From: Hypsibius dujardini
Lineage: Eukaryota; Tardigrada; Eutardigrada; Parachela; Hypsibiidae
DNA: 33,685 nt
NCBI GenBank assembly: GCA_001579985.1
Contig: LRSR01011655.1
Location: 1 to 33,685, forward strand
Direction: 5' to 3'
The position numbers and the translations under genes were made by a program. This document shows positions 1 through 10,535 of the stretch, in pieces (the stretch's first letter is position 1; every line of letters starts with the position of its first letter). Below the pieces are notes generated by a model. The model was given only the letters and a program-made list of their open reading frames with translations, did not search any database and was not told the DNA's origin.

Positions 1-153
1 AAGGGATCCCTCCCTGTTCACTATACTTGAGCTGTCCTCATTAACGAGTCTCAAGTACCTTTAGTAGTAAAACCAGTGCTCAAAACTTGAGCTGTTAATT
101 TGCCTAAACCATTTCTTGAGAGTGTCAGTCATTCTGTGTGATCGGTAGCAAAT

Positions 154-3100
154 ATGGAAACGCTAATGTTGGAAACGGTCAACCGGAAGTACATAGTAGG
201 TACAACATTTAAATTAATTTAATTTTAATTTTAATTAGCTTTAATCTTAAAAAAGGCCGGACTTGTGTAGACGGAAAACGGAAATAATCTCTTCCTTCTC
301 AATACAGACATGCAGGCCTACGTGTTGGCTGGTGTTCACCGTTCTCTCTGTCACATTGGGATCCTGCGTCCTCGTCGGCTACAATATTGGGGTTCTCAAT
401 ACCCCACAGATGGTGAGTCAATTTACTCAATCAACAAGCGCCTACTCTTCCAGTCTTCCCTTGAATCTACTTGTGTTGACCAACACTAGATAAGTAACAC
501 CGTTAATATGTTTATGTATATCTTTTAATTCAGAATAAATTCTGTTGCAGATATTTATTAAGTTTATCTACGAATTGAATTAACTAAATTAAGTTCTGAT
601 ATTCGAAGAGCTGTACTATTAAATTTATCCAGTAATTTGATTAATTTAATAAGTGTCTGATGTTTGAAGAGCTGTACTGCAGCGAATTCATAAAAAATGT
701 TCATTGAAAGATGTCCGAATTTTATGGATTGTATAGACTGGGTCATCCAGAAAGTCTTGCGTTCCTATTAATATCGGATTTATAGTGATCGCTGCCAACA
801 GATAATAGGCGCATGGATTCGAAATACCAAATGTGTCCAAAAAGGCGGAACTCCAGGAGACAGCGAGAATCCACAGGCCGGTGACATATGGTGCGAAAAA
901 CTAGAGGAATCTCAAGAGGAAAGCATGTTTACGGACAACGGAGAGCTCAACACCCTCTGGGCGCTTCTCAATTGCCTCATCCCGGGAGGATCGGTCCTGG
1001 GTGCCTTGGGCAGTTCGCTCCTTGTCAACCATTTCGGACCGTTAGTATATATAAATGCTTCCCAAATATTAAAAAAGATATACGCAAAAAGACTCTCACC
1101 TGCTTGGGCAAAAACATGAATTAAGTTTATATTACGTAATATATTTCTTACAGAAAGAAGAGCATGCTTCTCAACAACATCATAGCCATCGTTGCGGTTT
1201 TACTCAATTCCCTCGCCCGAACTGCGGGATCCGTAGAGATGCTCATTGTGGGTCGATTCTTCGCTGGATTGAACTGCGGTAATTTCTTCTATAAGTGCTA
1301 CACACATTCAAGTGATTTTACTTTGAACTTTGTTCTTTTATTGGAGGAATAAATGTGGCATTCATGTAGGCGTGACGATGTGCGTTGCACCCACCTATTT
1401 GAACGAAATCTCGCCTGACCGTTTACGCGGGGCAGTCGGTGGGACCTTCGAATTGTCAATCGGCATTGCCATCTTGCTGTCCACCATCCTTGGACTTCCG
1501 TTCATCCTCGGAAATCTTGACCACTGGCAATACATGCTAGCTTTGGCGGCGGTTCCAACTGTCTTCCAGTTAATCACGCTTCCCTTTTGTCCGGACAGTC
1601 CCAAGTATATGTACTTCAAACGGCAGGGCACGGAAGAAACATTACAAGGTAGGTTAATAACATGTATTTTAATTACCGGGTTTGGAAATGCTTTTGACAC
1701 AAATTTTGCCACGTCCACGCTCGCAGAGTGTACGCATTAAAGAAAAAATGTTAATTTCAGTTTCTTTCTACATCTATGGACTACAATATTTATGCTCATA
1801 GGTAGATCCTAAAACTCCTCGCGGCTTTGCTGCGTAATATTTTATGGACTTTTCGCACCTTTTAGTTTCAGCTTAATTTCATTTGTTTGACAGTCCAACA
1901 CCTTAGGAGAGCAGACTAATACCAAACTGATTCGTACAACATGACGAAGCGAAAACTGTCACTGGGCAGAGCTTCAAACAACTCGCAACCGACACCAGAA
2001 CAGAGCACTAACACTACAACAAGGCGGCTTATTACAATAGATTTATAATGCGGTCAGTAGATAAATATCTAAATCTATATATCTAAATAGCGTAAACACC
2101 GTATCGCACAACATGGAACAAAATTTAATGCGTAATATTTAGTGTAATATCAAGTATAATATAATAAGACGAATAAACGAAATATGGCGTAGATATGTAC
2201 GTTATTTCGAGAATATCATATACATTTATGTTTCAGTTTTCTTAATACAAAAAGGTTTCTTAGTAAATATTCTCATTTAAAATATTTGTAAGTTCTAGAT
2301 ACAAGCATAGACATGTACGAACAAATGAGTGGAATTATTATTAAATTGTTGTTTTTCTTCTAGTGCTTTCGAAATTGCAGGGCAGAGCTAACGCAGATCG
2401 GGAATTGTCGGCAATCAAGGAAGAGTACTGTCACGCGAAGGACCAGTCCGTGACGACCTTGAGGCAACTTATCCGCGATCCATTTCTGCGCAAAATTCTG
2501 CTGATAACTTTGGGCCTGCATATTTGTCAGCAATTCTCCGGAATTGATGCGGTAAAATGTGTACTCTTCCCTCTGATGTTATGTGAGAAGCCACGAAAAC
2601 TTATTTCTTACTTACAGACAATGTTTTATTCGACGGCCATGTTTCGGTCAGCAGGATTGACAGGGGATGCGGCGCTCTACGCCACCATCGGCATGGTCGC
2701 CATCTACGTTGTGGGAACGGCTGTGTCGTCCCTTGTCCTCATCGAAAGAGTCGGTCGGAAGGTTCTACTTATGATTGGCTATTGCGGAGCAGTCATTTTC
2801 CTGTGCATCCTAACCACTTCAATGCTGATTCATGTAAGTCGAAGCCTTTGCTAGCTTTTCACGGCATCAGTGGCATTACTTTTCTTATGCATAGATTTAT
2901 GCAAAGTCCCAGATCATTGACGGTTTTATGAGCAATATAAAATTAGTTAACAAATAAATTTGTAATATTTGAATATTTGCAAACCAAATTAAGATCGCTT
3001 TACTCATTAATAATACTATAGATAATTTGCTTGAAGGTAGTTTTGATTCGTGACCTTGAACTTTCCAGTTCAATTCCGCCCGATCGTTAACGGTCGTATG

Positions 3101-4228
3101 AGCAATTTAAATTAACAAAATTAATTATTTACCTCGAATACTTGCAAATTAAATTTGAATAATAATAGGCATAGATAAATTTATGGAAAATGATGAAAAC
3201 TAGTTTTAATGCGTGTTATAAAGGCTTTAATTGAGCCCCGCCCCCATCAATTGAAGCAGACGGCTGTGCTACGAGTAATGCTTTCCAATCTTAAAGATTA
3301 AAGGTTTACTGTATATCTATTTATTAATGTATTATTGATTACTTTATTATTACTATTATTTAATACTGTATTATTACTTTTATGGTTGTTTAGTACTGTT
3401 TTATTGCTACTGCATTTGTTGGTGTATGATGATTAACGTATTATATATTTATTACTGTATATTTATTTATTTTAGAAAAGTGGAGTGCCCAGTCCGGGAT
3501 CTTTGGATACGGACAACCCCTTTGCAGCTGCGGCTTATGTCAGCTGCGCCAGTTTGGTCGGCTTTGTTGTAATCTTCTCAACCGGACCAGGTTTGTACGT
3601 TTTTGACAAATTATTATTTCGTATAGACCATTACATAGGTCTTCTTTTCTTTTACGAGCCATCAAATGCATTCATATTTAATTAAAAAATAATTCATATA
3701 AAAAATATTTTTATTATAATAATAAAAACAATACTACTAATAAAAAATTGATATATAATAATAATATTAATATGCATTTAATTTACATATATGCGTTTTA
3801 TATTTTTGTCAAAAAGGTCCTCTTCCATGGGTCCTCACGGCTGAGTTCTTCCCACAAGGACCGAGGGCAGTGGCAGCAGGGCCGACAGCGGCAATGAACC
3901 GATTGGGCAGTCTCATCATATCGCTCGTCTTTCCATACATGCAGGTACTACACCGGAACCGACGATTGTTTTTAACGAATTTTTTACTAGAATATGTTCG
4001 AATAAGACGGTTATTTTTCAGGCTTCGCTGGACGGATATCTCTTTGTGATATTTATTGTCTTCAACATTTGCCTCGTCATATTCACTTACGTGTTTGTAA
4101 TTGAAACGAAGGGCAAAACGACCGCGCAAATTCAGACGGAACTGCGACATCGTTGGATGACTGAAGATGGACAAGACCCAAAGATATTGGAATCGAATGC
4201 CCTTTTGAGGCCTGATACAAAAAACTGA
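154..4228 (+). CDS. GLUT-like facilitative sugar transporter, copy A (10 exons, ~547 aa)
   Basis: Member of the SLC2/GLUT branch of the major facilitator superfamily, expected to carry hexose passively across the plasma membrane. Exons read from sequence: 154-195, 308-412, 802-1040, 1154-1278, 1370-1648, 2364-2551, 2618-2833, 3476-3590, 3817-3944, 4022-4228 (TGA); all introns GT..AG and the joined frame is open. Visible motifs: GYNIGVLNTPQ in TM1, PDSPKYMYF (~245-253, the PESPR motif), QQFSGIDA (319-326), IERVGRK (368-374), GPGPLPW (435-441), ETKGKT (507-512). Length fits the family (~490-540 aa). The first extracellular loop is long with cysteines at about 60 and 81. Oddities: the usual GRR motif between TM2 and TM3 is GPKK, and Trp412 of GLUT1 aligns with Arg. 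The exon 1/2 junction is the least certain; I chose the phase-0 model because it makes exon 2 105 nt as in copies B and C. First of three tandem paralogues. Substrate not provable here. Confidence 0.93.
413..801 (+). repeat. Short imperfect tandem duplication in GLUT-A intron 2
   Basis: Within this intron a segment of about 60 nt is present twice in tandem: a phrase ending gaagagctgtact occurs near 605-618 and again near 667-679, with similar AT-rich flanks. It is non-coding. The small open frames across it are chance. Confidence 0.45.
2905..3215 (+). repeat. Two diverged tandem copies (~170-bp period) in GLUT-A intron 7
   Basis: The first unit starts near 2908 (ccagatcattgacgg.., atgagcaat) and the second near 3079 (cccgatcgttaacgg.., atgagcaat). 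Both continue through a similar AT-rich stretch with tacttgcaaa/tatttgcaaa and end in a tagttttgat/tagttttaat phrase followed by gcgtg/tcgtg. The two units differ by many substitutions and small gaps, so the duplication is old. It sits wholly inside intron 7 (2834-3475) and is spliced out. Confidence 0.6.
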
Positions 4229-5679
4229 CTTTACACTTCCTGAACACTGAACCATATAATTTTGCTTGATTCGTTAGAAATGCAAGCAGAAGAAAAAAAC
4301 ATTTCTCGCTGTCTTAACTGATGCTAGCAATTTTCTTCATCAAAAAGCTAATTTTCGATTTTTCTTTTGGGTGTCAGGGGGCGGAGCTTTGTGTCACGTC
4401 TGGAATATCACTAGTACATTTCCGATCGGGCTCGACAATGTCATCTAACTCCGCCCCCTGACCTCCAAAAAAAGATTCTGCAGACGCCAATCGGTTTCAA
4501 ATTGAATTTTTAAAATGGCAGTGTTAAAATCTTTAAATTGAACCATTTCCCAAAATTGAAGTTTTTGCAGTCAAAATCAGGGAAAATTGAATCTTCCAGT
4601 GTTTTCCCAACTTCGAAATTCTGCAAAAAAGCTTTCATGTCCTGACCGAAAAAAAAAATATTGAAAATTATCATAAATATAGCTCTATTAGCAAAATAAA
4701 CAGCAGGGACATTCTGGGTTTCCCTTTCTCAAATCGTCTCAAGTGAGCAATAACTCTGATGTCGTAATTAGATTAGCTGATGTTCAACGAATGCTCGGAA
4801 TTTGCAATAACATATTTGTCATTTTTTGCCTGGTCTCTCGTCAGAATAAAATGCGTTCGTGCTGACATGGCGCCTTTAGAACACTTCAACTGCGATCTGA
4901 TTACAATGTGTCTAGCCTTCAGATTGCAGCTAATTATGTAGCTTGACAAGTCGTCACGTGCTATACACATGCTGAACTCCTGGAAGGGAGGATTAATAAT
5001 TTACAGTACAGTACCAAAAAATTAATACTACCGAATACTTTACCCTAATAACTCTAACAGCCACTGACACGGAAGTAGTCGTGAATCGTGATAGAGACAG
5101 CCCGCGTTTTAGAATTGCGTTCCCACATCAAACAACTTGCTCAATCTGCTATCAAAGTGGAACAAATTAGCTTGAGCCGTCCTGGTACTCGATCCTTTCG
5201 TTTGGGGAGTTAAATGCATACTTGTATTGCTCGCGGCACATTTCGTTATACACCATGAGGTGATGTTAATTTGTTTACCTTAACGGTCTGAAAGGCGACA
5301 TGAACTTGGGCCATGTAAACTTGTCAATTAAGAATCATTCACTATCACTCAACTGAATAACATTTTCAAGTCTTTTGTGCGAGTTTACAGGGCGACCCCC
5401 ATCGTCGCGTGCAAGCTGTTTTGTTGTTCATCTAAGCATTTCTGCTAAGTGCTTGAGAAAAGTGGCTTTCTTTTTTGGAAAACGGCCTCAGGTCGATCGC
5501 TGATCTGGCGATCTAGCGAAAAAATATGCCAAGCAAACAAAAAAATACGCCAAACAAACAACAGATTAGTTGAAAGCAGCTGCAACCGGACATCCATCCA
5601 GTAGAGTAACGGGAAAGTACATTCCGGAATATTAACATTCTGCTGCAGATAATTGAGATTCATAACCGACTCTGCAAAG
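4229..5679. other. Intergenic spacer between GLUT-A and GLUT-B
   Basis: No convincing gene. The first part holds a dispersed repeat (see 4371-4710). A canonical AATAAA-type signal appears only near 4696, about 470 nt past the stop, so the true poly(A) site of copy A is unclear. The segment just before the copy B ATG ends in a pyrimidine-containing tract and a CAG (..ctgctgcag near 5648), which could be a cis or trans splice acceptor, but this cannot be decided from DNA alone. Confidence 0.5.
4371..4710 (+). repeat. Dispersed repeat family R, copy 1, with a GC-rich hairpin at its 5' end
   Basis: The left end is a perfect 14-bp inverted repeat, GTCAGGGGGCGGAG at 4373-4386 and its complement at 4449-4462, enclosing a 62-nt loop. 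It is followed by a body beginning gattctgcagacgccaatcg. The same body occurs at 28350-28655 in the same orientation and at 27421-27710 inverted; shared phrases include gccaatcg.tt.caaattgaattt, cagtcaaa, and gttttcccaact. The family is non-coding as far as I can read. It looks like a non-autonomous mobile repeat. Confidence 0.65.
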
Positions 5680-8600
5680 ATGGAGGCGCTTACTTTGGAG
5701 ACTGTTAACGCCAAGCCGGTATGTCTAGTACAGAATGATAAACTGAATTGAAATGATTAATTGAACTGAACTTTTCCTCAATCATTACCAAATAAAAGTT
5801 TTGATCTCGTGTAGTTTAAGTATTTTTTAGGATTTTCAGTTGAGGCTTTGTTTAGTTTTGGTTTTTTAGTAATTATTTTGGTTCAAGCTTTTTATCTTTT
5901 TTTTATTTATTTAGATATTTTGAGTTTAGGTTTTTTTAGTTGACTAAAACACAAACTAACAGTTTTGTTGTCATGAATATAAATTGGGAAAAACTAAAAA
6001 CAAAACTAGACACAAACCAAAACTAGTTAATTTTGGTTTGTGTTTAGTTATTTCAGCTACAACTAGGCTGGCATTTCAGTTGCTAAAAGGAACTGACCTG
6101 AACCTTCTTGGTAACTTATTTTTAGTTGATTAAAGAAACTGTTTGTCCAACTAATTAAAAATTTTGCCACTGAAGCTTCTAAGCAACTAATTGTTAATTG
6201 ACTAAAAAAGCTATCTCGCTGATTAATTTTAACTTTGCTATTCCTTTTCCCCATATAAATTTCCTATTATCTGGAAAGCTCGAACTTTGGTATTTGGTTG
6301 GTAGTCCTTTAAGCCCACTGGTTGGCTGGTATTCACGGTCATCTCCGTCACATTGGGATCATGCGTCCTGGTCGGTTACGACATAGGCATCCTCAATACG
6401 CCTCAGACTGTGAGTGAAGCAATCCAGTAATCAGAAAAATAGTCCTCATTGCTCAAGCTTTGCAATTTAGACAATAGGCTTGTGGATTCGAAGGGCGAAA
6501 TGCGTTGAAAAGGGAGGCATCCCAGGCGAAGTGGAGGGTCAACCGGCCGGTGATCTTTGGTGCGAGAAACTGGACGGACCACGACGAGCAGACATGTTCT
6601 CAAACAACAAGGAACTAAACACTTTGTGGGCGCTTCTGAACTGCCTCATTCCTGGGGGATCGGTTTTTGGGGCATTGGCCAGTTCATTCTTTATTAATTG
6701 CTTCGGACCGTAAGTTTCAATTCGAATTATTTGAAGCAAGAAGATGGAGTTAATCTTTTTTTATAACATAATAAAACTGTATTTTTCATGGCAGGAAGAA
6801 GAGCTTACTGTTGAATAACTGCCTCGCCATCTCTGCAGTGCTGCTGAACTCTCTGGCTCGCACCGCCGGCTCCGTAGAAATGCTCATTGTCGGTCGTCTC
6901 TTCTCTGGACTGAATTCTGGTGAGATATTTGTTAGTTGACGGTCAACCTTTAATGATAGATGCAACAGTGGAGTAGTCTCCTTTTAAGGAGAAAAGAAGT
7001 AAAGATGAACGATTCACTGAGAAAGATGCAGCCCAGGGTTGAACGGCAGTTAGAAGCAATCGATGCAGCATTGCAACTAAGAACAAGAACATGCAATATG
7101 GACAGGTGGTACATAACGAACCAATAAACAGACGGTTGGGCAGTCGCATTATGCAATTATGAGCAGGAAATGGAGACAGTTTGACAACTAGACGAGCTGT
7201 CAAAGGAATGAATACGGAGTAGTGACCGACCTACGGATTGACAAATTGGAGAAAGAGAAAGCTGACGGATGGACAAACACATATATGAAGCCACACGTCG
7301 CACACTCCAAATCCAATTCAACATCAATCCAAATGCGATCTTTTTACTGCAAAATTGGGCGAACGGACTGAGGGACGGGCGGACGGATGAAGGGACGGAG
7401 GCACAGACGGACTGCCGAAAGAACTGACGCATGGATGGAGGGTTGGATGGACGGGCGCATGGACGGACGGAGGGGCAGACGGAAGGACGGACGGACTGAC
7501 GGATGGACGGACAGACGGATGGACAGACGGGAGTACCGAAGCGGATGGGCGGCCAGGTCGATTGGCAGGCATAGTCGGATGAACAGATTAACATATGTTT
7601 TCCATCCACGATGCACCCGTATTTTAGAGATGATAGCGGCCTTCCGCGTACTGTTTTAACCTCCTGCTCACATTACATTCTCATTGCAGGCGTTATTGTG
7701 TGTGTAGCACCAACGTACCTGAACGAAATTTCACCCGACCATCTACGCGGCGCAGTGGGCGCAACTTTTGAGTTGTCAATCGGTATCGCCATCTTACTGT
7801 CGACCGTCGTTGGTCTTCCGAACGTGCTCGGCAACCTGGATCTCTGGCATTACATGCTAGCCTTGGCAGCTGTCCCAACCTTCTTCCAACTGATCACCCT
7901 CCCCTTTTGCCCGGACAGTCCGAAGTACGTCTTTTTCAGTCGGCAGGACGACAAGGAGACCCTAGACGGTACATTTGGATTCCACCCATCTTCCCACGTG
8001 AAGTGCAAATGATATCCAACCGAAATCTAACTGGGATTTTGTTACAGCTCTTGGTAAGCTTCACGGCAGAACGAACGCTAAGCGAGAACTGGCGGCAATT
8101 CAAGAGGAGTACTCCCGAGTGAAGGACGAACCATTGCTGACGTTGAAAGACATCCTCATCGATCCGTTTCTGCGTCGAATTCTATTCATCACTATGGGCC
8201 TTCATTTGTGCCAACAGTTTTCCGGAATTGACGCAGTAAGTTCTACGGAAAGGTTGCTTCAAGGACCGAAAACTTAAGTTCGTGAAATTTGACTTTTTTT
8301 GTTAGACGATGTTTTATTCAACCGCCATGTTCCAAGAGGCCGGACTGAGCGGCAAGATGGCACGTTATGCCACGATCGGGATGGTGGCTATCTACGTGGT
8401 GGGAACGGCCATTTCGATGGTGTTAGTCGAAAAAGTCGGTCGCAAAATTCTGCTGCTGATTGGATATAGTGGAGCGGTGGTCTTTTTAAGTATCCTGACA
8501 GCTTCTATGCTGCTATTTGTAAGTATATTCTGTTGTATGAAAAAAATTAAAAGAATATAATATAATAATAATATAATATAATAATAATAATATAACTAAC

Positions 8601-9997
8601 ATATCAAAGTATATTTATCGGTTTCACACATGTGCCTGGGAGGGGGAGGGTCGTTGCAGTAAGACTCTGTTGAAAGGGACGAAAATATAAAAAATTAAGG
8701 TGAGCTCTTAACGTTAACCGGCTAGAGTTATATCAAGACTGCTACGGATGAGCAGCCCGAGAAGTTGACGGTCTTGTTAGGTTGTAAGAGTAGAGCACAA
8801 AAAGCCGTTGTTTGGAGAATCGGTCCAGAAGGTGGACTGTCCGGTCGGATGGTTGACGATCAGTCCAGAATGCAGTCGCTCCTTTTGAAAGACAGACGGT
8901 CAAGTCCTGATCGGTGACGGTGAATCTAAAAGTCTGTCTTCCTCCCGTATTCTCCAGCTGTTTGGTCGATGGTATTCAATCTGAACTGACAGTTTTCCTT
9001 CTGAATTTACGCTAAAAATTCCCGACTGAGCCTGAATCACTAGGGCTTCCGTCATATGATTTGTGCTCTGACCATTTGCCATTCTGGACATTAAGTCTTT
9101 AAATGTCACCTATGCGACGTATGCATGGAAAAGCCATCAACGTCTATCACAGCTCTAGTCGATTGGTTATGGAACTTTTGTTGTTTATTAATTCCAGCGG
9201 TATGGCTAATTATTTTCGTATTTTTGCGTCCTTTAAAAAAAGGATTTTTTTATGAGCATCCCCCAAAGCGGTTGCAGTGCTAACGGCAGTATATGTGCCT
9301 TACCGTGTAATCATTCTCCAAAATATCCGTAGAGAGTAGTTAGACCGCTTAGACCACTATTTAGGTGTACGAAAATTTTGGTTCACGTGTAAGCTGGTCC
9401 TAAAATAGACGTATTTCTTACAGGACAGCGGAGAGCCGCCGGCGAATACACCTCACGCGAAGAACCCTTACGCCCCAGCGGCTTATGCAAGCTGTGTCAG
9501 TTTAGTCTGCTTTGTAGTCATATTTTCCGCCGGACCAGGTACAATAAGACATTCTTGGGTCAGGCATTGACTGCTAGCGCAACATGGGTCTATTTCCCCT
9601 TAGCGCCTATTCCATGGGTTTTGATGTCCGAGTACTTTGCCCAGAGACCGAGGGCTGTCGCGGCCGGACCAGCAGCGGCGACGAACCGATTCGGGAGTCT
9701 CGTCGTGGCGCTCGTCTTTCCGTATATGCAGGTAACGGACCTCTTACGTTTATGTATAGATTTTGCAAGTAAAGGAGATGTTTCAAGAACTTCGCATTGG
9801 TCTTTTTCTAGGCTAGCCTTAATGGATACCTTTTTCTCATATTCATCGGTCTTAATATCGGTTTCATTGTGTTCACCTGTGTGTACGTGATTGAGACGAA
9901 AGGCAAGACGTCGGATGAGATCCAAGCCGAACTGAGGGCTCGCATGGAGGGCAATCGAGCGGTGCCAGCGTCTCATGGGCCCAGTACACTTACATAG
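5680..9997 (+). CDS. GLUT-like facilitative sugar transporter, copy B (10 exons, ~538 aa)
   Basis: Second gene of the tandem SLC2/GLUT cluster, 1.45 kb downstream of copy A. Exons: 5680-5718, 6305-6409, 6471-6709, 6795-6919, 7690-7968, 8048-8235, 8306-8518, 9424-9538, 9604-9731, 9812-9997 (TAG). Splice phases match copies A and C exactly. Motifs: GYDIGILNTPQ, PDSPKYVFF at the end of the N-half, QQFSGIDA (318-325), VEKVGRK, then GPAPIPW where GLUT1 has GPGPIPW, and ETKGKT (504-509). A conserved Cys pair (about 59 and 80) lies in the first extracellular loop. Copy B keeps the GPKK change seen in A and C, and has Tyr where GLUT1 has Asn317. Its Gly-to-Ala change in GPxPIPW is unique among the three. 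Exon 2 was started at 6305 because the leading residues SFKPTGW then align with the other copies. Intron 4 holds a GACGGA-type minisatellite. No stop or frameshift is seen. Confidence 0.94.
6003..6050. repeat. AT-rich palindrome in GLUT-B intron 1
   Basis: Arms CACAAACCAAAA (6011-6022) and TTTTGGTTTGTG (6031-6042) are perfect complements around an 8-nt centre. The pairing extends outward to about 20 bp with one mismatch. The surrounding 5800-6240 is full of related aaaactaa / ttagtt words, so this is probably part of a degenerate AT-rich repeat. Confidence 0.6.
7375..7562 (+). repeat. GACGGA/GATGGAC minisatellite in GLUT-B intron 4
   Basis: About 190 bp of imperfect short repeats built from gacgga, gatggac and gcacggac-like units. 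It lies wholly inside intron 4 (6920-7689) of GLUT-B. Its translation in several frames gives Arg/Asp/Gly/Trp-rich or Pro/Ser/Val-rich open frames on both strands, which are artefacts of the repeat. Copies A and C have introns of 91 and 72 nt at the same place, so the repeat accounts for much of the extra length of this intron. Confidence 0.85.
8555..8600. repeat. AT microsatellite (AATAAT/ATAAT) in GLUT-B intron 7
   Basis: A run of aatataataat units directly follows the donor side of the 905-nt intron 7. Simple-sequence DNA, non-coding. Confidence 0.8.
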
Positions 9998-10535
9998 ACA
10001 CTGTCAGTGCCATATGTTCTGCATGTCGCCAGTCTGCTCATATTGCTGTGATTTAATATAACTTTCGAATTAGGCATTTTTTGTTGGTCGTTCTGCCATT
10101 TCTGCCTATGAATGAATGCAACTGTATGTGTTCCGAATTGTTTATGCTTTAGTTTACTTAATATATCAGAGGATGATAGCAAGGTATGCCAAATTCTAAG
10201 GCATACTTTGTAGCTTACATCAAAGCGAACGCCGAAAGTATCGTCTGCCATTCTGCCTTGGGGCCTACGTTCTTCGCAATGCACGCGCGTTCTGCAGAAT
10301 ATTGCTATCACAAATAGTAAAATAAGTTCTTACAAGAAAAACACTGATAAGATATGAAGTCAAAAGTAGACTGCTGGATATTTTGCTTGTGGCCTACTCA
10401 TTCGGCTTCAGACAAACCCGGGCATGCGGTTTGATTATAAAACTCGTTTCATCACTACTTTATGCTCGATCAATGCTTGGGATTTTGGTATAAAATTGCT
10501 TGTGCATTAAGCGTTCGCAAAAAGCGCCAACTAAG
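9998..10535. other. Intergenic spacer between GLUT-B and GLUT-C
   Basis: 538 bp with no coding signal. It must contain the 3' UTR of copy B and the promoter of copy C if C is transcribed independently. The spacing is compact compared with the rest of the window. Confidence 0.5.
10489..10495 (+). promoter_or_regulatory. Possible TATA box upstream of GLUT-C
   Basis: TATAAAA lies 41 nt before the proposed ATG at 10536. If used, initiation about 25-30 nt downstream would leave a very short 5' UTR. In AT-rich DNA this match is expected by chance fairly often, so it is only a candidate. Confidence 0.22.

Noticed and set aside
7375-7562. CRISPR-like array of short repeats
   Set aside because: Units are contiguous and imperfect with no unique spacers, in an intron of a eukaryotic gene.
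7157-7659. Overlapping open frames on both strands with Pro/Ser/Val/Arg or Asp/Gly/Trp-rich text
   Set aside because: They are translations of the GACGGA minisatellite in GLUT-B intron 4.
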